A DNA stretch of 25,973 nucleotides from a virus, in the IMG/VR virus record IMGVR_UViG_3300047277_000166, positions 1 to 25,973 of that record; one strand, 5' to 3'. Both the position numbers and the translations under genes were made by a program. The notes under the pieces were generated by a model, which did no database searches, was not told the origin of the DNA, and was given only the letters and a program-made list of their open reading frames with translations. Positions 4,626 through 10,420 of this stretch are shown piece after piece (the first letter of the stretch is position 1; the number at the start of each line of letters is the position of its first letter).

Positions 4626-4718
4626 TTAAGCAAGTATAGTAGCATCGATTATAGTATAAAGCAACCCAAAAGACAAGGAGGCTACAATTAGGATGGTTGT
4701 GTCAATTAGCGTTTTCAT
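4626..4718 (-). CDS. 30-aa single-pass membrane peptide
   Basis: MKTLIDTTILIVASLSFGLL then YTIIDATILA: one hydrophobic helix after a short polar start. It is the first frame behind the strong promoter 10, preceded by AAAAGAGAAAAGAAAA. The next gene's ribosome binding site lies in the 10 bases after its stop. It belongs with the other tiny membrane peptides of this block. Function unknown. Confidence 0.6.
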   Translation of the reverse strand: MKTLIDTTILIVASLSFGLLYTIIDATILA

Positions 4719-4750
4719 TTTTCTTTTCTCTTTTGTGATTGTATGGGTAA

Positions 4751-4779
4751 ATTATACAGTCTTTTTTGAAAAATGTCAA
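4751..4779 (-). promoter_or_regulatory. Early promoter 10, full consensus
   Basis: Minus strand TTGACA (4774-4779), 17 bp, TATAAT (4751-4756). The spacer (TTTTTCAAAAAAGACTG) is a variant of those of promoters 8 and 9. Confidence 0.9.
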
Positions 4780-5001
4780 GCTTTATTTTCGCTCATTTTG
4801 TTGTTAGTGTGTCAACAAATAAGAAACAATGGGCGCTGTTTGGGCATAACCAGGGCGCTCCACGGGGAGGCAAATGAGAATTGTTTGTATTACTGTTATC
4901 AACTATGCAAAAAAAGCTGTGTGGTGGTCAACTTGATTGAACGGTAACTTCCGTTTTCGGTGATTTTTTGAGGATATACTTTTTTTCGGACAGGAATTTT
5001 T
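4780..5001. other. Non-coding gap between early block and next operon
   Basis: No gene with a usable start is seen on either strand; the open plus-strand frame over it runs through promoter 10 and is a shadow. It contains two copies of ATTTTTTGAGGA, each preceded by TTTTCGG (4954-4974 and 4983-5007), a 7-bp direct repeat GGGCGCT around 4830-4855, and a small stem (AACGG/CCGTT) near 4941-4956. It could hold a regulatory site, terminator or replication-related element, but nothing is diagnostic. Confidence 0.45.
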
Positions 5002-5007
5002 TGAGGA
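4954..5007. repeat. Direct repeat TTTTCGG ... ATTTTTTGAGGA, two copies
   Basis: Copy b at 4954-4974 and copy a at 4983-5007 share TTTTCGG and ATTTTTTGAGGA with different spacing between them. Copy a runs into the hairpin at 5002-5024. Confidence 0.6.
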
Positions 5008-5024
5008 GGCTTAGAACCTCCTCA
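5002..5024 (-). terminator. Hairpin after the 5033-5230 gene, possible terminator
   Basis: An 8-bp GC-rich stem (TGAGGAGG/CCTCCTCA) with a 7-nt loop, 9 bases past the last stop of the upstream operon. On the minus strand it is followed by A residues, not T, so it is not a textbook intrinsic terminator. Position, as with the hairpin at 2118-2143, suggests a transcript 3' end. Confidence 0.5.
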
Positions 5025-5032
5025 GAGCAATA

Positions 5033-5230
5033 TTAGTGTTTATTTAGCAGGTAGAAGTATGTAACTAGGCAGAGCAGGTAAGTAATGACCCAGTTCATAG
5101 CTTTGACTCTCCACATCATATTGGATGCGAAGAACACTCCGGTCATGAAAGAGAACAGGTTCAGTGATTCGAGAGAGATTTCGAAAAACTTAACATATTT
5201 GAGTATGGATAATGTATCGTGGTTAATCAT
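5033..5230 (-). CDS. Small membrane protein, 65 aa
   Basis: Residues 1-22 are mixed (MINHDTLSILKYVKFFEISL). Two hydrophobic segments follow: about 23-40 (LNLFSFMTGVFFASNMMW) and 45-62 (NWVITYLLCLVTYFYLL), with a basic VKAM loop between. It is predicted to be a two-pass inner membrane protein. The ATG overlaps the stop of the GroES-like gene by 8 bases, so it is the last gene of that operon, followed by a hairpin. Function unknown. Confidence 0.7.
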   Translation of the reverse strand: MINHDTLSILKYVKFFEISLESLNLFSFMTGVFFASNMMWRVKAMNWVITYLLCLVTYFYLLNKH

Positions 5231-5492
5231 CGAAAATCATAATAATTTCACTTTCGGAGATCACGAAGAATGTTTCGTTTTCCATATCATTTTTTCGTGC
5301 GGAGTTCCAGTTAGGTAGGATTATGTCACCTTCTTGGACATCTTTGCAATTAGGACCGACAGCTAGTACACGGCCTTTGGTAATTTCTTTAGGATCGTTT
5401 CGGGTAAGGACTATGCCACCTGCGGAAATTTTCTCTTTTTCAAGCATTTCAACGATACAGGTGTTGTTTAGGGGTTTAATGTGATGAGCCAT
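5223..5492 (-). CDS. GroES-like (Cpn10) co-chaperonin
   Basis: An 89-residue protein with the Cpn10 layout: IKPLNNTCIVEML (strand 1), a mobile-loop region with SAGGIVLTRND (about 23-33), the core GRVLAVGPNCKDVQEGDIIL (about 40-59), and the C-terminal FFVISESEIIMIFDD. It is close to bacterial GroES in length (about 95-97 residues). In T4 and relatives, gp31 and similar proteins replace host GroES on GroEL to fold the major capsid protein. The hydrophobic GIVL after the loop matches the GroEL-binding tripeptide position. The start overlaps the MazG-like gene by 17 bases. No GroEL is seen here, so it would work with the host chaperonin. Confidence 0.88.
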   Translation of the reverse strand: MAHHIKPLNNTCIVEMLEKEKISAGGIVLTRNDPKEITKGRVLAVGPNCKDVQEGDIILPNWNSARKNDMENETFFVISESEIIMIFDD

Positions 5493-5772
5493 GAGTATCC
5501 TTTTTGTATATGTTAGAGAATTTTACCAGTTTAGTTTCTTTTGCAATTTGTGCTTTAACGATATGACCATAATTGCACAGGTCAAATCCTGATTCACATG
5601 TTAGGTGTAGCATACATTTCAGGTCACCGAGTTCTTCTTCGAGGTGTAGACGGTTGGTTTCGCCATTCCATTCTGTATCGATACCGAAGCGGAAGATTTT
5701 GGAGACTGCTTGGATGACTTCAGCACATTCTTCTTGTAGTATAAGCAGTATTTCTCTTTCTTGATCGGTCAT
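5476..5772 (-). CDS. MazG-like nucleotide pyrophosphohydrolase (short)
   Basis: 98 residues. The helix LLILQEECAEVIQAVSKIFR carries EExxE (E14, E15, E18), and EEELGDLKCMLHL carries ExxD (E47, D50), the magnesium-binding pattern of all-alpha NTP pyrophosphatases. Such enzymes hydrolyse (d)NTPs to monophosphates and pyrophosphate, or act on related nucleotides. Phage versions are thought to adjust nucleotide pools or alarmones; the substrate cannot be told from sequence. It lies between a 65-aa protein and the GroES-like gene in the operon that starts at 8045. A second, different MazG-like protein is at 13174-13551. Confidence 0.8.
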   Translation of the reverse strand: MTDQEREILLILQEECAEVIQAVSKIFRFGIDTEWNGETNRLHLEEELGDLKCMLHLTCESGFDLCNYGHIVKAQIAKETKLVKFSNIYKKDTHGSSH

Positions 5773-5773
5773 A

Positions 5774-5971
5774 TTAATCTATTAGTAATTTAGGTGAATT
5801 GGTTCCATTATGTACAAAATCTTCTGCGATGATGTATGGATTTTCTTTATAATCTAGGTGTTGTTTATGAATTAGGTTATCATTGATATAGAAGTTAATA
5901 ATGAAACCTCGGTCGGTTTCGAAGATTTCAGATTTCTTATCATTGTTATGGAATTTGGATATTGGTGACAT
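5774..5971 (-). CDS. Conserved-looking small protein, 65 aa, unknown function
   Basis: MSPISKFHNNDKKSEIFETD then RGFIINFYINDNLIHKQHLD, YKENPYIIAEDFVHNGTNSP. The pattern GFIINFYINDNLIHKQHL..(K)EN..YIAEDFV is a beta hairpin followed by a helix with a conserved-looking AEDFVHNG. Similar small proteins occur, as far as I recall, in aquatic T4-like phages. GAGGAAATT precedes the ATG and the start lies 7 bases after the stop of the VWA gene. No function can be assigned. Confidence 0.7.
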   Translation of the reverse strand: MSPISKFHNNDKKSEIFETDRGFIINFYINDNLIHKQHLDYKENPYIIAEDFVHNGTNSPKLLID

Positions 5972-5978
5972 AATTTCC

Positions 5979-8045
5979 TCAGGCTATCATAGAAATAAAA
6001 CGGTTTAATATAACTCTATTGGTTGTTCGTTTTGCAGCGAATTTAGCAAAGGAGCTAGCTATACCACGGGGTGTTGCTGTTTTCTTAAATGTAAAGTCTG
6101 TATCATTATTGGTATCTAGACTTTCGGATCGTAATAGGTAATATTCATCATAACCAGCATTATCAACAATTTTATAATTATTAACTCTAAATTCGGATTT
6201 AATCTTATCGAAGTTAATGGTGTCTTTAAACAGGTTGGTTAATTCTTGTTGTAGTTCACGTTTATTAATGATATAGAATCCCACGATATTACAATTGGTT
6301 ATTGATTTAAGCAATTTAAGATATGCTGCTGTAACTTCTCGCAAATCATAAATGTCTTTAATTTCTTCTTGGTGTTTTGATTTAGGATCACGGACAATCA
6401 AAGATTTGGATATACTTTTATAACTGCAATCATATTCCCGGTCGCCTGTTCCTAATCTGTCATTTAATCCATCTTTATAATATATTTGATTTGTTGTATC
6501 GGAAGAACCATCGGTAAGGAAGACAACATTAACATTTTGTAATTTATAATCACTTTTGAATTTAGGTAACAATTTCATAGCGACCATAATAGCAGCATTC
6601 AATGGAGTTGAACCTAAACGGAATGACCGAGGAGTTTCAAACTTATTGGTCGAAATTGACAGAAGTGATGTAGCTGCATAATTAAACTGTTTGGTTGTCA
6701 TTTTATTGGACAACAGATTAAGCATACTAACAAAATCAAATGCTTTTAGGTCCTGTTCTTTAAATGGTTGTTGATAACTTTTACTATACCTACTATACAT
6801 TGAAGTAAATGCATAGACTTCAAATGGTATATTAATTTGTTTACAGAACAGTACAAGGTTCAATAATTGTTTAACTGTATTATGTAGGTTATTTCTCATA
6901 GAACCGGACCAATCAAGGAACATAACAAGACCATGTGATTTACCACCAGGAATAACAGTAATTTTTCTAAATATATCTTCATTAAATTTATAGGAGAAAA
7001 TTGAATTCATATCAATTTCACCTGTTTTGGCTATTGAAGATCGTTTTAGTTGTTCAGCATTTTTCTTCAATTCAAATTCTTTAACGAGGTAATTAACTAC
7101 TTTTTTTGAATCGGTTCTAAAATTTTGAAACTCGGTTTTTTGTATGTCGGTGTTATAATCATAGCTATGAGGCCAAAAAGTTTTTGTCCATTCAGAATAT
7201 TCATCCCAAATTATATCATGGGGTACAATAATATCATTCAAATTGATATCAGGAATATTGCCGTAGAAATATTCTCTTTTATCATCCGCAAACAATTTAC
7301 TTTGATTTTTTTGAAATGTCTGGTCTGTTAATGATTCAACTTCATCATTCCCATCTTCACCATCCTTATCTCCACCTTCATCTTCCTCCCCAGATTCATC
7401 TTCTTCATATTCATCTTCTTCATATTCAAAATCGTCATCGAAATCTCCCCGACCTTCTTCGGAATCAGCATATTCTTGTTTTTCGTGCCGTTCCGCTTTA
7501 AGATATTCCATAACCTTTTTGGTGATCAATAACACATCATCAACGGTTTCGGAAACAGCAATTTCGTCTATGAGTTTTATTTCTATAGGATTGGTGAATG
7601 TTATTTTGCTATTAACACCTAATTTGAAGTATAAATTAGTTCTGTCGATAAAGTTAAGATCATTTAAATTTGTATCATTGGTACCAAAGAAATTCTTTTC
7701 AATAAGTTCCTTATAACCTTTGATGAATGGTTGTTTTAGACCAGGATATTTGGATTTAATTTTGCGTTCAATTCTAACATCTTCAATTGCATTTAGAACG
7801 GAATGTGTTAATTTTTGTTCATGTGCTTGTGATAACAATTCTTCGGGTGTAAATAATGCATGACCCACTTCATGACCCATAAACAGGTCATAAAGTTCGG
7901 GTGAAATAGCATTATCTAGTATTGGAAGTGTTAAAACTCTTGAGGTGACATCAAAGGAAGCAGTTCTTACTTTCCTTTGTTCTACGGTAATATTTTCTGT
8001 GGCCATAAGTTTGGCCAGTATTGATTTTGATTGTAATATTTCCAC
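5979..8045 (-). CDS. Zincin plus VWA-domain protein, CobT-like, 688 aa
   Basis: The N-terminus carries a zinc-peptidase motif GHEVGHALF (H58-E59-x-x-H62), with a downstream acidic helix NAIEDVRIERK (E88/D89) that could give a third ligand. Residues about 197-240 are an acidic low-complexity linker. The C-terminal half is a von Willebrand A domain: MIDAS D378-W-S380-G-S382, T480 in GSTPLN, and TDG at 511-513. Cobaltochelatase CobT and related chelatase/AAA+ adaptor proteins share the acidic linker plus C-terminal VWA plan, and T4-like phages often carry cobS/cobT-like genes of unclear role. No AAA+ partner lies in this window. The start is GTG at 8045, chosen because AAGAGGTG sits 5 bases upstream. 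First gene behind a consensus promoter. Confidence 0.8.
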   Translation of the reverse strand: MEILQSKSILAKLMATENITVEQRKVRTASFDVTSRVLTLPILDNAISPELYDLFMGHEVGHALFTPEELLSQAHEQKLTHSVLNAIEDVRIERKIKSKYPGLKQPFIKGYKELIEKNFFGTNDTNLNDLNFIDRTNLYFKLGVNSKITFTNPIEIKLIDEIAVSETVDDVLLITKKVMEYLKAERHEKQEYADSEEGRGDFDDDFEYEEDEYEEDESGEEDEGGDKDGEDGNDEVESLTDQTFQKNQSKLFADDKREYFYGNIPDINLNDIIVPHDIIWDEYSEWTKTFWPHSYDYNTDIQKTEFQNFRTDSKKVVNYLVKEFELKKNAEQLKRSSIAKTGEIDMNSIFSYKFNEDIFRKITVIPGGKSHGLVMFLDWSGSMRNNLHNTVKQLLNLVLFCKQINIPFEVYAFTSMYSRYSKSYQQPFKEQDLKAFDFVSMLNLLSNKMTTKQFNYAATSLLSISTNKFETPRSFRLGSTPLNAAIMVAMKLLPKFKSDYKLQNVNVVFLTDGSSDTTNQIYYKDGLNDRLGTGDREYDCSYKSISKSLIVRDPKSKHQEEIKDIYDLREVTAAYLKLLKSITNCNIVGFYIINKRELQQELTNLFKDTINFDKIKSEFRVNNYKIVDNAGYDEYYLLRSESLDTNNDTDFTFKKTATPRGIASSFAKFAAKRTTNRVILNRFISMIA

Positions 8046-8076
8046 GTTTTCACCTCTTAAGTCATAATATAGGTAT

Positions 8077-8104
8077 ATTATATCACCTTCCTTGGTGGTG
8101 TCAA
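8077..8104 (-). promoter_or_regulatory. Consensus sigma70 promoter for the VWA-MazG-GroES operon
   Basis: Minus strand TTGACA (8099-8104), 16 bp, TATAAT (8077-8082). The spacer carries the short inverted repeat CACC/GGTG. The 32-nt stretch between -10 and GTG start ends in AAGAGGTG. Confidence 0.85.
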
Positions 8105-8109
8105 GTTAT

Positions 8110-8532
8110 TTAAGGTAATAAATTTGGAAATGCTTCTTTGATGAATTTATAATCCAAACCTTCAACACCTAGGTCTTTATTGAAGATACCCATAACAACT
8201 TCTGCTTCTCTTGGTTCGATAGCTTCAAGGAAACGAACCAACAATTCTTCTCTTTTTTCAGGAGTAAGATTTTCTGCATTTGCATCACCTTTCCTAAAGA
8301 GGTATAATCTTCTCATTTCTGTGGAGAGTTGTGTTGGTGCCATTCCAGGAATTGTATCTTTTGGTAGATAACTATCAGGAACTTCACTGATCAACCATTC
8401 ATAATCTGGATGGTAAGCTAACAAGAAAACATCGGTTAATGTTTTTGATAGATTACGTTCAATAGCATTCATTTTGGTTCTTTTTGTTGGTGCTGCATCT
8501 ATTTCATCTAATACTTCATATATGTTCTTCAT
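8110..8532 (-). CDS. DUF6433-like protein resembling the DNA-binding domain of DNA ligase, 140 aa
   Basis: An all-helical protein: IYEVLDEIDAAPTKRTKMNA, a segment with LAYHPDYEWLI, a RRLYLFRKGD segment, and a C-terminus FNKDLGVEGLDYKFIKEAFP ending NLLP. From memory it matches phage family DUF6433. Its plan also follows the N-terminal DNA-binding domain of T4 DNA ligase (EI....TKQKQAIL, Y, then RDLECG......VWPGLIP). The catalytic nucleotidyltransferase part is absent, so it cannot be a ligase itself. It overlaps rnh by TAATG and is co-transcribed with it, which suggests a role at nicks or Okazaki fragments. That role is inference. Confidence 0.72.
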   Translation of the reverse strand: MKNIYEVLDEIDAAPTKRTKMNAIERNLSKTLTDVFLLAYHPDYEWLISEVPDSYLPKDTIPGMAPTQLSTEMRRLYLFRKGDANAENLTPEKREELLVRFLEAIEPREAEVVMGIFNKDLGVEGLDYKFIKEAFPNLLP

Positions 8533-9377
8533 TAAAATTCATCCATTACGTCAATTAAGTTTTTTAGTTTATATTGAATAAAGTAATTCAATAGTTTTTG
8601 TCGTGAAGCTGGTTTAGTTTCTTCATAACAGGTTATAATATTTTGTTTAATATCAACTGGTATGTATGCTAGGTCAATCAGCTTTTGGTTTCTTTCAAAA
8701 TTAAATCGATTATATTCATCTGTCCAATCTTTGGAATCTTCATTTAACAATTTATCTAATATACCTTTGGTAATAGATTTTTGTTTAATACCCCGAACAA
8801 ATGAGTCGGAAGGAGAAAGCACATTAGGAATGCCATCACCAGAATCACCACGGATGATTTTCTCTTTCAGTTCTAGTATTGGATTTTCTGATTTCAGAAA
8901 CTTCTTTTGACTAGGTGCATATTGTTTTACATTTTCATATTTTTGTAATTGTAGAAAATCACCATCACCGGACAGAATTAGTATTTTTTCGGATGATGAA
9001 TATCTTGGTACTAGTGTTCCAATAATATCATCGGCTTCAGCCATATCAACATCTATGACTTTATATGGGAAGTTATCTTTAAGTTCTTGTTTGAATTTAG
9101 CTAAAACCTCGAAGATCAATTTCCAATCCAATTCAGACTTATCACGATTTTTCTTTCTATTGGCTTTATAGAACGGGAATTGTTCTTTTCTCCAATAGTT
9201 TTTATTATCACAACAAATAACGACTTCACCATATTCTTTTTTATGGTTTTTAACATGGCCACGGATCATATTAAGAACCAGATGTCGAACTAGGTCTTCA
9301 TTTAATTTAGTATTTTTTGAGGATATTTGTGGTATGATACCAGCTAATAATACCTGATTTAGGTCAATCAATAACAT
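8532..9377 (-). CDS. rnh: RNase H / 5'-3' exonuclease of the T4 Rnh (FEN) family
   Basis: 281 residues against about 305 for T4 Rnh. Metal-binding acidic motifs are present in order: LLIDLN (D5), CDNKNYWRKEQFPFYKANRK (about 55-74), DMAEADDIIGTL (about 110-121), LSGDGDFLQLQ (about 135-145), and RGDSGDGIPNV (about 176-186). The helix-3-turn region is followed by a C-terminal helical part. T4 Rnh removes RNA primers and adjacent DNA from lagging-strand fragments with the help of gp32. It has its own consensus promoter and is coupled to the ligase-domain-like gene downstream. The primase lies in the same window at 13601-14617. Confidence 0.9.
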   Translation of the reverse strand: MLLIDLNQVLLAGIIPQISSKNTKLNEDLVRHLVLNMIRGHVKNHKKEYGEVVICCDNKNYWRKEQFPFYKANRKKNRDKSELDWKLIFEVLAKFKQELKDNFPYKVIDVDMAEADDIIGTLVPRYSSSEKILILSGDGDFLQLQKYENVKQYAPSQKKFLKSENPILELKEKIIRGDSGDGIPNVLSPSDSFVRGIKQKSITKGILDKLLNEDSKDWTDEYNRFNFERNQKLIDLAYIPVDIKQNIITCYEETKPASRQKLLNYFIQYKLKNLIDVMDEF

Positions 9378-9409
9378 ATGTTCAATCCAAAGATTAATAT
9401 AGAAATTAC

Positions 9410-9438
9410 ATTATAACATATAAATCAGGTATTGTCAA
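9410..9438 (-). promoter_or_regulatory. Consensus sigma70 promoter for rnh
   Basis: Minus strand TTGACA (9433-9438), 17 bp, TATAAT (9410-9415), about 32 bp upstream of the rnh ATG at 9377. Confidence 0.88.
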
Positions 9439-9441
9439 GTT

Positions 9442-9789
9442 TTAAACAGCTTCTTCCATCACCGAGTCGAAAAATAAATCTGAAGTTGTTGTTTTTTTAC
9501 CTATGATACCAAAGAATCCACTGGTAACAAGATGGTGTAGATATATTACTGGATCGCTTAATATCGCAATAAATCTATCTTCCAACACCATATCATCAGA
9601 TTCTTCGGACGGTTCTAAGAATAGAATTTCGTATTTGGAACCCATATCGGAACTTTTTACAGCTTCTCCTGGAGTAACATATGAAAATGATTCTATATGG
9701 GTGTGGTTTTCTTTTTCGGGATGGGGTGAAAATATGAATCCATCATATGGAGTTTCTGCTAATTTTCTTATTTGGTTTAGTAAACACAT
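9442..9789 (-). CDS. Unknown protein, 115 aa
   Basis: Begins MCLLNQIRKLAETPYDGFIF, followed by SPHPEKENHTH, a beta-rich middle (SKYEILFLEPSEESDDMVLE) and helical C-terminus (IYLHHLVTSGFFGIIGKK). It ends acidic (FFDSVMEEAV). No motif is recognised. AAGGATTC lies before the ATG at 9789, which is 8 bases after the stop of the GIY-YIG-type gene. It is the last gene of the mazG-nrd operon, just before the rnh promoter. Confidence 0.7.
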   Translation of the reverse strand: MCLLNQIRKLAETPYDGFIFSPHPEKENHTHIESFSYVTPGEAVKSSDMGSKYEILFLEPSEESDDMVLEDRFIAILSDPVIYLHHLVTSGFFGIIGKKTTTSDLFFDSVMEEAV

Positions 9790-9797
9790 ATGAATCC

Positions 9798-10217
9798 TTA
9801 TAATTTGACATGGTTTCTGTGTATTTTACAACTAATGATACCGTTATACCATAAATCGGGAAATTCAAGAACTTTATGTGCGAATTGTTCTCTAGCTTCG
9901 ATATATGACAAGTTACCTTTAGATGTACAATAGTATAAAATTTCACGAGAGAAGTTACCTTCACCCAATAATGTAACGTCATTTTGTAATTCTAGAGAGG
10001 AAGACCAATAAGTCTTCCAATCAGATTCTACTAGTTTCTTTACTTTCTTTTTCTTTTTGATTCCAGACTTTAATGTAATTGTTTTAATGGAGGTCTTAGT
10101 AAAATGTGATAGTTTTTTACCGATGTATCTTCGATTATTGGTTTTGTTTGTTATTAGGTAAACAAAACCAACACATACAGGAAGTTCTTCAACGACCAAA
10201 CCATTAAAAGTCCACAT
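9798..10217 (-). CDS. GIY-YIG-type nuclease-like protein, 139 aa
   Basis: The N-terminal region has GFVYLITNKTNNRRYIGKKL (about residues 17-36), matching the GIY...YIG core: VY for the first motif and YIG for the second. A basic stretch (IKKKKKVKKLVESDW) follows, then WKTYWSSS and LGEGNFSREILYYCTSKGNL, and IEAREQFAHKVLEFPDLWYN, where the Glu may be the metal ligand. Similar proteins are annotated in T4-like phages as Seg-like or putative homing endonucleases. It sits downstream of nrdA in the operon, as many phage GIY-YIG enzymes do. Either a homing enzyme or a domesticated DNA-processing nuclease is possible. Confidence 0.75.
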   Translation of the reverse strand: MWTFNGLVVEELPVCVGFVYLITNKTNNRRYIGKKLSHFTKTSIKTITLKSGIKKKKKVKKLVESDWKTYWSSSLELQNDVTLLGEGNFSREILYYCTSKGNLSYIEAREQFAHKVLEFPDLWYNGIISCKIHRNHVKL

Positions 10218-10221
10218 GGGA

Positions 10222-10404
10222 CTAGTCCCAATCTTCTTCTTCTATTTCATCATCTTCGACAAATTCTTCGGAGATTTCTTCAATGAGCTCTCCACAGAAA
10301 GGACAATGTTCAGGCATTTCTTTAGAAACCATTTCTACTTTATACTCCACACTAAAATAAGACTCACAATTACTGCATTCCCCTATTACATTTTTTGTTA
10401 TCAT
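10222..10404 (-). CDS. Zinc-ribbon protein, 60 aa
   Basis: Two CxxC pairs, C10-x-x-C13 and C34-x-x-C37 (ECSNCESYF and EHCPFCGEL), about 20 residues apart with beta strands between, form a classic zinc ribbon. The last 20 residues are a run of Asp/Glu. Small zinc-ribbon proteins with an acidic tail occur next to nrd or replication genes in T4-like phages; the acidic tail may mimic DNA or bind a basic partner. Lies between nrdA and the GIY-YIG-type gene with 4-17 bp gaps. Confidence 0.8.
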   Translation of the reverse strand: MITKNVIGECSNCESYFSVEYKVEMVSKEMPEHCPFCGELIEEISEEFVEDDEIEEEDWD

Positions 10405-10420
10405 TTCTCTACCAATGTTA

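Noticed and set aside
4693-4947. Plus-strand 84-aa frame with a hydrophobic start
   Set aside because: It runs antisense through promoter 10 and a membrane peptide gene, has no ribosome binding site, and its hydrophobicity mirrors the opposite strand.
7316-7501. Plus-strand His/Leu-rich 61-aa frame
   Set aside because: Antisense to the acidic linker of the VWA protein; repetitive GAA/GAT codons read backwards give this composition.
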